Source: Thalassia testudinum (taxonomy: Eukaryota > Streptophyta > Magnoliopsida > Alismatales > Hydrocharitaceae). From it: 64,000 nucleotides of DNA. The notes under the pieces were generated by a model that was given only the letters and a program-made list of their open reading frames with translations, was not told where the DNA came from and did no database searches. The stretch covers positions 121,286,001 to 121,350,000 of the forward strand of contig JAZHRO010000013.1 of assembly GCA_037157565.1 (NCBI GenBank). Reading direction: 5' to 3'. The position numbers and the translations under genes are program-made. Below are positions 1-9,207 of this stretch, piece after piece. Numbering within the stretch: position 1 is the stretch's first letter; every line of letters starts with the position of its first letter.

Positions 1-1259
1 ATATCAAATTCCAGGACCTCTTGTATATTTATCACCCAGTTTGAAATCCCCAAGTCTAAATGATGTGGCAGAATCAAAATTGACTTGGGTCTAATTATCT
101 CAGAATTCGAATCATCAATAAGCTCAACAGGGTGTAACTGATAATCAGGGCATTGAATTGATTCCTTCATAAAATGCCATTCTGGATCCGTAATGTGTGC
201 CCTAAGATCAGTTTCCTCAGTTATTGGGCTATTAAATGATCTATCAGATTCCTCAAGCCCAATTGTCTCACTGAAATCATGTTTAGAAAACTCGCGTGAG
301 ACTTCGCAACTTAAATCTTCACCATCAGGATCTGTATCAATGTATGTCCCAAAATCAGTTCTCACCTTCTGTTCCAAGGAGACATATGTTTCCTCGTAAC
401 CTGGCTCAGAGATCTCAGGTGAAGAAATTAGATCATCCTTAATTGGTTGTTTTAATTCAATCTGGTCAGCCTCGTAATACGTGTCCCCCCCAACAGGTGC
501 CTGAGCAAGTTTTGTCATTGGCTTTCCTGAAGGGGGTTCATCCTGGGAATTATTCCAAGATTGAATCAAAACAACCACGAATCTCATCCTCAATTTCGCT
601 AATTTCCCAAGTAGAAACTCACCCGGGTTCTTATCCTTAACATCCTGGAGCCATTCCAACAAAGACTTACTTAAATCATCAATCATTTCAATCAGGGGCT
701 CCAATCTCTCAATGCAAGGTATTGGCTGAACTTCTAAAGATTGAATGATATTCCTCAAGTTAGCCAGAGCCTTATCTTGAACCTAGTTAACCTGACCCAA
801 ATGAGTTGGTTCATGGTTGGGTGGGTTTGGGCTCAATGCAGGGGAATTAACGAATTGAGAGTCGTTATACGCTTCCTGATAATAGGTCATTTCAGATTGT
901 TGAAAAGATGGTGAAGACCTAAAGGCAGTGAAATCAGAGGATGGGTAAGGATTGGTGTATCCTTCTTGATTGTAGATCGTATTAGGTTGTTCATGAAAGG
1001 AAGACGATCTATAATCGATGTAGCTCTGAGAAGGATAGAAATCAGAATCAAAGTGTTCAGGGTTAGACCCTAAACATGGGGGTCTGAAATTGTATCCCCA
1101 ATCTGAATTATCCCAACTAACTGATGGTTGATTACAATACGAGTTGGGATAATTGTCATGTTGAGAATAATTTACAACAGGAGGGAAAGAGCAGGAATGC
1201 GTGAAATATGTGGAAGGATTCATGATACACGGGAGGAAGAAAGGTGCCCTGCAATACAA
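1..1259 (-). CDS. Q/N/S/Y-rich retrotransposon protein of unknown function, one in-frame TAG, incomplete
   Basis: The frame opens at ATG 1259 (a second Met lies at residue 13, position 1223) and runs to the window edge with a single stop, TAG at 785-783. Before the stop are about 158 residues rich in Ser, Pro, Tyr, Asn and Gln with no recognisable fold. After it come about 260 residues: a Leu/Glu/Ile-rich, probably helical stretch, a Pro-containing linker (EPPSGKPMTKLAQ) and then an acidic, Ser/Thr-rich segment. I see no zinc knuckle or capsid motif. By position it should be gag, or an extra ORF ahead of gag. Whether TAG is read through or is a mutation cannot be decided here. Codon structure on both sides of the stop stays coherent, unlike the decayed neighbours. 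Confidence 0.6.
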
Positions 1260-2430
1260 ACAATCAAACCTGTCCTTAAATAGGTTAGCCTAAAGACCTA
1301 CAAACTCTCAAAACCCGTCTTGAGATAAACAAACGATTTGATCTTCTTCCGTCTGTTCAATCCAACCAGTTAGAGGGAGGGACTGGGGAGAAGGTTCTTC
1401 CTTCGGCTTGCGCCTCCGGTTCCTAGTGTACCCCCCAGCTGCGATCGTTTGACTCTACTCCCCTAGCTAGACATCTGATTGAACAGTAAAACAGACAAAT
1501 TGAAAATAATCTCGTTCTGGGTTCTGATGAGCGAGTCCAATCCTTAAGGCCAACGTCTACTCTGTTTTATTTAAGGCTAGGTTTGAATGTGCTTTGGAAT
1601 GTGATGGGCCCTTTAAATGGGTTATGCCCTTAATGATTGATTGATTCGTGTGTGAGTGCACAACCAGTGGTTTTCAAGCAAGATTGTTTTTGATGTGGTG
1701 AATTTTAAGATTCAAATCTTGCTTAGTAGCTTTTAGGATTCAACTTTAGGTATTTTCAATCAAGTTTCATTGGCACACCAGATTTTACAAGCACAGGTGA
1801 AGATGTTTTCCTTTAAGGCTTAAAAAGAATGTGGAGTGCCTGGTAAATCCCTAAGAGTTGAACCTAATTGGCAGCTACTTGATGAGTTGATTTTATTTGA
1901 AGTGGTGCGGCCCAAACAACTCAAACAATTGGCCTGAAATGCACCACTAAGTTAGGCACACAAAGATGGTTAACCTAGAATGATTTTTACTCTTTTATGT
2001 GTTGCTTTTTGTGTACTGGTTCCACAGATCGGAACCCGGTTGAGTAGAAACAAATCAATTTGGTTAAGTGCCGTTGAATGTGGGTGTACGTTGTGTGTTT
2101 GTTGAAAATTGCCCCACAAAATTATCTTTTTATTTATTTTTTATATAAATGAAGGTGGAATGAATGTGAGTGGAAATCCAAACAACCAAACTATTCCTAG
2201 GATTTATGCAAACACCTAGGTTAATTGGAATTTGGATTCAATGTGGTGAATGAAATCTATGGAGGGGGAAAGAATGGGGGATAACTTACAAAACCTTCCA
2301 CAGCACTTTACTCCAATCTACCGCTTTTGCTCGTCTCAGAAGAGTACCTGCAATTACAATAAGAAAGGAGAAAAGTGAGGTAAATGATTTGTAAGTTACA
2401 AAACGCGAAGAGAAATCAAAGATCGTTGCC
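1260..2430 (-). other. Untranslated leader of element A
   Basis: About 1.17 kb between the primer-binding site and the first long frame. It holds no open frame of note and no repeat I recognise. The part next to the primer site is AT-rich. A CT-rich patch lies at about 1375-1440. Confidence 0.6.
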
Positions 2431-2448
2431 TCCCCGGCAATGGTGCCA
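2431..2448 (-). other. Primer-binding site of element A (tRNA-Asp type)
   Basis: The minus strand reads TGGCACCATTGCCGGGGA, which is 16/18 identical to the complement of the 3' end of plant tRNA-Asp. Both differences are G-to-A within CG dinucleotides. It sits 3 bases from the LTR end at 2452. Confidence 0.85.
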
Positions 2449-2451
2449 AAA

Positions 2452-4217
2452 TGTTGAACGTGACGAACGCTATGCTAACGTGTTCGGTTTTGGAAAACCT
2501 GTCTTGTAGTTCGAAAGAAAAGAATTTGTGTTCAACAAATAAAATTTACACCAAAATTAAAATTCCGGGTCGAACACAGGGAGGCAGACGTTTGATTTAA
2601 AAACTTCGCATTTCTTTTTTTATTTGTCACAAAATAATTCAATTTAAAACTATCTAATTATTTACAATAAATAGAAGAGGGAGAGAGAGTAAGATAGAAA
2701 GAGAATATTACACAGAGAAATCAAAATGAGATGTAAAATAAACAAGGAATTTTTCATTGAAGAGATTGTTCATTACAACTAGAAAGCATAAAACAATTAC
2801 TCTAGAAAGCGATAAATTTACTCTAGAAAGCATTAAAAGAATGGAGGGAGAAATGTCCTCCTCGATGATTGCTTGGAGGACGAGCAAAGCTACACTAGAA
2901 AATAGTAAATATATACTAGAAAGCAGTAAAAAGAATAGGGAGAGAGAAATCCTCCTCGACGGTTGCTTGGAGGATGAGCCGGATGGGACGACGCCTGGAC
3001 GAAGGAGAACGAAGCGGGACGAAGGAAGACGAAGCAGAAGAACGGGAACGAAGCAGCATGCCGTCGTCGTCACAGGATCCACTTCCGAAGGGAAACGAAA
3101 ATTGGACTTTATCTCGCAAGATGCATCCCGGGTGTGGGACAAGCTTCTTTTGAGCTTTGGAGGGGTAGAGAGGAGAAAGAAGGGATGAGAATTTCGTATG
3201 GAGGGGGTCTCCTTTTATAGTTGCAAGGAGTAGGGGCAAAATGGACATTACATCTTCAAAATAATAAATAAGGGGTCTTTAGTGACGGATAAATCCGTCA
3301 CTAAAGCTCCAACATGGCTGTCGCCTCCACGCCCACGCGCGCCTCTTCGGCTGCTGCTCCTCAACAGCCGCGCACGTCGAGCACTTTCCAGCCGTCCGAT
3401 CGCGAGAGCGGACGGCTTAAGATGCATCCGCGCCCGCGCGCTACGCACATCTGATTGTGCGTCCGATTGCGCGTCCAACCGTGCGTCGGCACTATCGGGC
3501 GTGCGCGGCCGTCCGATCTCCATCCGACGCTCCAATTGCTCGCGCCCGCCGCTCCTCGCCACGTCTCGAACTCGCGCCCCGCGCTCGCGATAGCGTGCTC
3601 GACCGCTGTGCTATGGGGCGCGGATGGTCGAGCGGGCGTTTTTAAATGCGAGTGCCCGCAGCTGTTGGATTAAGATCCAACGGCCGAGAGCGATTGGGTG
3701 CGGGGCTTTCACAAGACGCCAACGGCCGTTTGGGTGGCTAAGATGGCGCCACGTGGTGCTATCTTGGCCATCCATCTTCTGGAAGTTGTAGATGGTGCCA
3801 CGGATGTCCGATTGACTCGATTTTTGTGTTGTTGGGCTGCGATCGTCGATCCGAATTCATCCGTGCGGTCGGATTTATCATATGAAGTGCGGATTTACAC
3901 CATCCTGGCCCTTGATCTTCTAAGGTTCCCGGGTCACTATCTGATGTTACGGATGCCTGATTAGGGCGATCTTGGAGTCGTTGAACTCCAATTGTCACCC
4001 TGATCACATCCATATGGTTGGATCTTTGATCCGAGGCCCTGGTAAAATATTTTCCCTGTCCAAGCACATAAAAGGAGACAATTAACCTCCATTTTATTCA
4101 AACTATTCTAAATGCAAGATGATGCATGTAATGCAATATTTATATCATGAAATGCAATCCTATGCTTAAGAACTTGCATAAATAGACATTTTAAGTAGTG
4201 TAAATGTGTTTACATCA
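2452..4217 (-). repeat. 5' LTR of element A (1766 bp)
   Basis: On the minus strand it begins TGATGTAAACAC and ends GTTCAACA, directly before the primer site. The solo LTR at 30119-31900 has the same ends and aligns along its length in the opposite orientation, which fixes both boundaries. Order on the minus strand: U3 with a series of palindromes, a TATA box at 3219-3211, then a U5 motif at about 2585-2567 (CTCCCTGTGTTCGACCC) shared with other LTRs in the window. The GC-rich centre (about 3300-3780) produces overlapping open frames on both strands that I do not regard as genes. Confidence 0.88.
3211..3763 (-). promoter_or_regulatory. U3 promoter of LTR A: TATA box and four ordered palindromes
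   Basis: Reading towards the TATA box on the minus strand: (i) a near-palindrome with a CACGTG core at 3742-3763; (ii) a hairpin GCTGTTGGAT/ATCCAACGGC with a 4-base loop, 3661-3684; (iii) a hairpin with 9-bp arms AGCCGTCCG/CGGACGGCT at 3390-3417; (iv) a perfect 14-bp hairpin CTTTAGTGACGGAT/ATCCGTCACTAAAG with loop AA at 3277-3306; then TATAAAAGG at 3219-3211. CACGTG is the plant G-box, bound by bZIP and bHLH factors. The same series, with nearly the same spacing, is in the copy at 30571-31147. Confidence 0.7.
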
Positions 4218-5043
4218 CAGTGTCACCCATAGTGAATCTCAATAGCAACAGGCAAGAACTATCCCCACATCTTAGAATCAGTCTGTCAGGGATCGACCCT
4301 GATTTGAAGACATCAACCATCACACTCAGGACTCGTCCATTGCCCTCCATCAACCCAACTTCCACATCTTCTACCCTTAGGGAAAATCCAGATATCATGG
4401 TTGCCACCACCTTTCTTGACCTCAGATGCAATGGTAGACCTTTGATCTCAAGTCTCCCAGAAATGGAGCCTAATCTCTGAGGTGGCCTCTCCAGCAGGGC
4501 TCCATCAAAGGGAGAGACTAACCTCCAAATCACCGTTAAACCTTCAAAAGAGCTTGATTGAAAATGCAAACATTTGACATCCATCATCCCCAAACCAAAG
4601 AGCACAAACCGTGTGGGTGACAGAAAAGCGATTTGCGAGGAGTTGGTCGATGGAGAGATAGAGCTTACCAAATTGTGCAAGTTTTCAGAAGATGGATTAC
4701 CGGTCATTACCTCGCCGATCAGCACCCCTCTTAGTATCAACTCTGTCACTCTTATGTTCTTTGTAATAGGAACCTCAACGTCAACCGTGTGAACCCCATA
4801 GGTACGAGGGGGCGGCGGTGGTGGCGGCTGTGCCCTAACATTCAAATCTCCAGTGCGCAGATTCGAACGGGCCTTCATCTGCCCATCAATTGCCTTACAT
4901 GAATCCCGCTTACGGTTGTAACCACCACACGCAAGGCACACATTGGGAGAGCAACATACAGCCGCCATATGGCCCCAACGCCGGCACCGGAAGCACACGA
5001 TCTTTCTGCTACCCCCTGAACTTCCTCTATCTATCTTCCTCAT
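4218..5043 (-). pseudogene. CCHC zinc-knuckle protein fragment, LINE ORF1 / DUF4283-like
   Basis: The frame starts at ATG 5043 and is cut at 4217 by LTR A. Residues about 17-30 form a CX2CX4HX4C zinc knuckle (CFRCRRWGHMAAVC). A second one at about 36-49 has Arg in place of the His (CLACGGYNRKRDSC). A run of seven prolines follows near residue 74, then about 190 residues that include the line VIWRLVSPFDGALLERPP. A knuckle pair followed by a region like this is found in plant LINE ORF1 and in DUF4283 proteins, which bind nucleic acid; the assignment is by resemblance only. The frame is intact up to the LTR. A host gene fragment is the alternative. Confidence 0.5.
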
Positions 5044-5204
5044 ATCTGCCCCCCGTCTGCTAGTAGCATCGGATCCTCTCCTCTCCTTCTGTCTCCATGC
5101 CCTAGATCTCCATGTAGTCTAGCCCTCATCGTCCCAGATTCTTCCCTCGATCGCCCCATGGTCGCCTCCCTTCGGCATGGTTGCCCAACCTATCCTCCAC
5201 AATC
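5044..5204 (-). other. Upstream part of the zinc-knuckle fragment, up to the junction with element B
   Basis: About 160 bp with purine-rich minus-strand sequence and short ATGs closed by stops. Similarity to gypsy integrase starts abruptly at about 5205, so this is either the 5' end of an inserted LINE or a deletion junction. I could not find a target duplication. Confidence 0.4.
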
Positions 5205-6859
5205 AATTAGTTTTCTATGGATACTGGCATTAGATAAATCCATGTTTAATTGTTTTATTCCCCATAAAGCCCTATGTTCAAGTTCTACTGGGAGATGGCA
5301 TGCCTTCCCAAAAATCAGATGGAAGGGAGACATGATGAGAGGGGTTTTGAAAGTGGTACAATTCTGTTGCTAAATAGTTTGTGATGGGTGCAAACCAAGG
5401 GAGGGTGGTGGCAGCTAAAATGCTTTCATCAGGAAATTGATCAGGTGGAGTCATTATGTCATTCGTCATAAGATGAGAGAGATGGTTGGCCACTACATTA
5501 TGTGATCCCACCTTATCCTTGATTTCCAGGTCAAATTCCTAGAGCAGTAGGATCCAACGGATAAGGTAGGGTTTTGCATCTTTGTTTGTTAGCAAATATT
5601 TAAGTGCTGAGTGGTCAATATCTATAGTGACATGTGACCCCAAAAGATAAGATCTAAATTTTTCTAAGGAAAATACAATGGCAAGAAGTTCTTTTTCAGT
5701 AGCCATGTAATTCCATTATGCATCATCAAGAGTTTTTCTAGCATAATAGATCACAACGTTGCCATAATAGATCACAATGGGCCCAAGACAATACCTTCCT
5801 GGACCATGAAATGACTTTTTTCAGAACTGAGGACAAGATTGACTTCTATGCATTTTTGGAGAGTTCTTTCAAGGTTCTTGAGGCAATGGTCAAAAGGATC
5901 TCCAAAAATAGAGAAGTCGTCCATAAAGACTTCTAAGCATTCACCAACCAGGTCTGAAAATATTGCAAGCATACACCTTTGAAAAGTTACAGGTGTGTTG
6001 CAAAGGCCGAAGGGCATTCTTTGGAAAGCAAAGGTTCCGAAAGGCAGGTGAAAGTTGTTTTATCCTAGTCCTCAGGATGAACCGCTACCTGATTATAGAT
6101 GGAATAATCATCCAAAAAATAGTAAAAATCCCATCCGGCTAACCGCTCCAAGATTTGATCAATAAAGGGGAACAAAAAAGGGTCCTTCTTGGTGGTGGTG
6201 TTTAATTTTCTGTAATCAATACACACGCACCAATAAGAGGCAGTTTGAGTGGCTATATTCTCCCCATTGTCATTGGTGACAACTGTTAGTCCAGCCTTTT
6301 TGGGCACTACTTGTGTTGGACTAACCCAGGAGCTGTTAGAAATGGGGTAGATGATATTGGCATCAGGCCACTTAATAATCTCCTTTTTTACCACCTCCTG
6401 CATATTAGGGTTCAAGCACCTTTGTGGTTGGCAGGAGGGGCGAGAATCATCCTCTAAATATATATGATGTGTACAGTAGGATGAATGAATACCCTTAAGA
6501 TCAAAAAGGGTCCAGCCAATAGCTTTTCGATTCTTACTCAAAACTTGGAGAAGTTTGTGCTCTTGTGCCCCAGTAAGTCTAGAATTTATAATTAGGGGAA
6601 GGGTCTGATTTTGACCCAGGAAAACATATTTAAGGGAGTCGAGAAAGGGTTTTAATTCCAGTTGTGGGCCCAGCTCCGAAAGAATGTATGCTTTTTGTCT
6701 TAGTTGTGAAGTGAGAGTGAAAGGGTCAACTAGAGTGTTAGCTGAATGCGTGGTTAGGGTGGAAGGGTGAGAGGAAGTGGATTGTTTAGGAACTGTGTTA
6801 ATGGCAAAATAGGAACCTAAATGTGAAATCTGCAAAGTTTCCTCCACTACATTTTCCAT
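5205..6859 (-). pseudogene. Element B pol remnant: RT, RNase H, integrase fragment
   Basis: 6859-6065 carries the protease-RT linker and the first half of RT (CVCIDYRKLN, FIDQILERLAGWDFYYFLDDYS). 6017-5772 carries the catalytic segment with VFMDDFSIF, where the two Asp residues remain. After VLG the frame jumps at about 5775 into RNase H: compared with element G about 350 bp (63615-63964) are deleted, and a short repeat of ATAATAGATCACAA lies at the join. RNase H and linker continue to about 5370 with stops, including LDDA*WN and [12 protein letters not shown] second deletion of about 770 bp then removes the integrase core and joins LATE to the C-terminal segment ending near 5205. Not functional. 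Confidence 0.85.
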
Positions 6860-6868
6860 TTCTGAATC

Positions 6869-7284
6869 CTAGTCATCAAAGAAATGTTCTTGGAACCTCC
6901 TAGAAGCTTGGAAAATATCTAGGGTTACAGATTCACCGCCACACATGATCTTCATTTTACCAGAATCACAATCAATATTTGCACAGGCGGTGGCCAAGAA
7001 TGGTCTTCCAAGAATTATAGGGGCAAACTTTAATGCTTCCGATACCTCTATGTCCAAGACTAAAACGTCTACTACAAATAGATAATTTATGACCCAGACA
7101 AGGACAAACTCAATAAGTCCCCTTGGTTTAAATGTAGATCGGTCTGCTAATTGAAGAGTAACCTCACCAGGCTTTAATTCTCTGATCTTAAATTTCTCAA
7201 AAACAATTGTGGGAATATGATTAATTGAGGCACCGAGATCCAACAAGGTGCGATCAAAAGAAGTATCATTAATGATAACTTGAA
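6869..7284 (-). pseudogene. Element B aspartic protease
   Basis: Retropepsin-like domain with the active-site segment LDLGASINHIP at the start of the readable frame (about 7246) and the flap-distal motif IILGRPFLATACANIDC near residue 80. Athila proteases read DLGASIN where many retroviral enzymes have DSG or DTG. It would mature the Gag-Pol polyprotein. The frame shifts just before the active site, so it is separated from gag, and a stop closes it at 6869 before RT. Confidence 0.82.
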
Positions 7285-8510
7285 TCAGGGGGTGCTTGGA
7301 TCTTTTCTCTTAAGAGGCAGTCGGCTCTGCACAACCGAGCTGACTGTCTCAAGAAGGATCACCTTTCCTAAATTTCTTGGTTGCCTTTCTGGGGTACACA
7401 AATCTTTTAGAAATTTTGCATAGGCAGGGATGTATTTTATGGCATCTAGGAGAGGGATGTTAATTTCAACTTGCCCAAATAAATCCATTCATTCCTTATC
7501 AGTGGGCTCGGACTTCTTCTTTTTCTTTTTTTGTGAAGAATGGAGGGCTTGTGGAAATGGTGTAGGATTTCCTTGTTTTGCATTATTAGGTTCCTAAATA
7601 GTGTTAGAGGAAGATGGGGAAGAGTTGATCTATTTTTCATTGAAATGAGTTTCTTTAATAGGTAGGGGGTCTTGAGTGGTTTTCCCATTCCTTAAAGTAA
7701 CTGCATTTGCAGTTTGGTTGTTTCTAGGATGAGGATGGGAAGCCTGACTATTATTGAAACTCGAGGGATGCTGAGGTGCTGGTTGAATGGGCTGACCGGG
7801 ATATCCACCTTGGAAATGATTTCATTGATTATTCAGGTTAGGTGATTAGCCCATAGTTGTGGGCTATTTAAGTATTTAAGTGCCTACACATTAGGTTAAT
7901 TCTAACATTGATTTAGTATAAATTAGGATGTAAATAGATTAATTCATAGTTTTAATCTAATTACATAATCCATACATTGCATTCATATCTTAAGTGCATT
8001 TAGAATTAGCTTAGAATAGCATTCATCTAATTAGATAACCAATTAGGTACATTATTTTCATTAACATAGAAGTTGAGGGTCTATACATAAATAATCCTAA
8101 TATTTTAACATTATTTTCTTTATTCTTCTTTCAGAATGGCTGGGTGCCGATCCAACGCCTGGCTGCTGCAGTGATGAAGCCATTCAAGGGGGAGCGGATG
8201 TGGTGGATCTGGTCGGCGGCTGATTTCAAACTTGTTCAGGCCACTACAAAAGGAGCAGGGAGGCAGCCGAGCTCAGGAGGCCTCCGCCACCAACCCACCA
8301 CTGTGCAGAGAGAACCTCTCTCTTCCACTCCACACTGCCGGCCTCTACCGTGCGGCGAGTCTCCACTACCGTGGGGGTGTGGTGTGACAGGCCACACCGC
8401 CATCCGGAGCTCGCCCGCATTACCGTGAGCACCTTAGCGTGTAATTCCCTCGCCGTCGTCACCAACCACCACCGCCGCAACCACCGTCACTGCAATCACC
8501 TTCTCATTCA

Positions 8511-8546
8511 CTTAAGACGTCCGGAAAATTTCCCGGACGTCTGAAG
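8511..8546 (+). other. Inverted repeat in LTR F2
   Basis: Arms CTTAAGACGTCCGG and CCGGACGTCTGAAG pair over 14 positions with one mismatch, around an 8-base loop. The inner 10 bp are perfect. Confidence 0.6.
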
Positions 8547-9173
8547 GTACCGCTCACCTGCGATCACCCGCCCATCTCACTGTTCACGCCGGCACCACCA
8601 CCCCCGCGCCTGCGCCTTCATCCGTGCGCACCCACGCCTGCACCCTCCACCGCTCACCGGCTGCAGACCTGCGCACGCCTGCAGATCAGCCCACGCCACC
8701 TTCCCCGCGCCCATCAGCCTGCAGCACACCCGCGCCCACCATCAACCGCGCCTGCAGACCACCGCAGCCATCTCCACGCGCCTGCAGACCACCGCCCACG
8801 CCAATCGCGCCAGCGCCCTCCGTAGACCCTCCGCAGCGCACGCCATCCTCCAACCGCGCTGCAGCACCCTCCGCCGCGCTTGCAGAACCGCCTGCAGCGC
8901 CCTCTTCCCTACGCCTGCAGACGAACGCCTGCCACGCCAGCAGCAGCAGTGCCCACGGCAGTGACAGCAGCCACCCCCGCAGCAGCAGCAGGCGCCGGAC
9001 TTCACGCCAACAGGCTGCGCAAGCTGCCGGCTGCAGCACCTCCGCCGGAGCTCGTCTGGCCACCTTCGACCACCGCGCGACTCGCCGCCACCACCGATTC
9101 GAAGCCCTTGATCCAAGGGACCTCCTCCGAGCTTCCCGCGCCCGGCCATCGGCTCCTCGTCGCGCAAGATAAC

Positions 9174-9207
9174 GGGGAAAAATTCCCCTGTTTTACTACA
9201 GTAAAAC
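9174..9207 (+). other. Two back-to-back palindromes in LTR F2
   Basis: GGGGAAAAATTCCCC (9174-9188) is followed after one base by GTTTTACT-AC-AGTAAAAC (9190-9207). Both are perfect. They mark the switch from the GC-rich block to AT-rich sequence. Confidence 0.6.

Larger units (their letters stand above)
1..4217 (-). mobile_element. Element A: 5' part of a Ty3/gypsy-type LTR retrotransposon, cut by the window edge
   Basis: Reading the minus strand from 4217, a TG...CA LTR is followed by a 3-base spacer, a primer-binding site resembling the 3' end of tRNA-Asp, a leader of about 1.2 kb and a long reading frame that runs off position 1. The tRNA-Asp primer is usual for Athila-type elements, but no protease or RT lies inside the window, so the lineage is inferred. 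It interrupts the zinc-knuckle fragment that starts at 4218. The expected right-hand target duplication is CAGTG (4218-4222); the matching copy would be beyond the left edge. With only one stop in its reading frame it looks like the youngest insertion here. Confidence 0.8.

Noticed and set aside
193..640. Short plus-strand frames opposite the element A frame
   Set aside because: They are shadows of the coherent minus-strand reading frame.
2708..3593. Several frames of 100-144 codons on both strands in LTR A
   Set aside because: Explained by CT-rich and GC-rich LTR sequence. Overlapping frames also appear in A2 and mirror each other on opposite strands.
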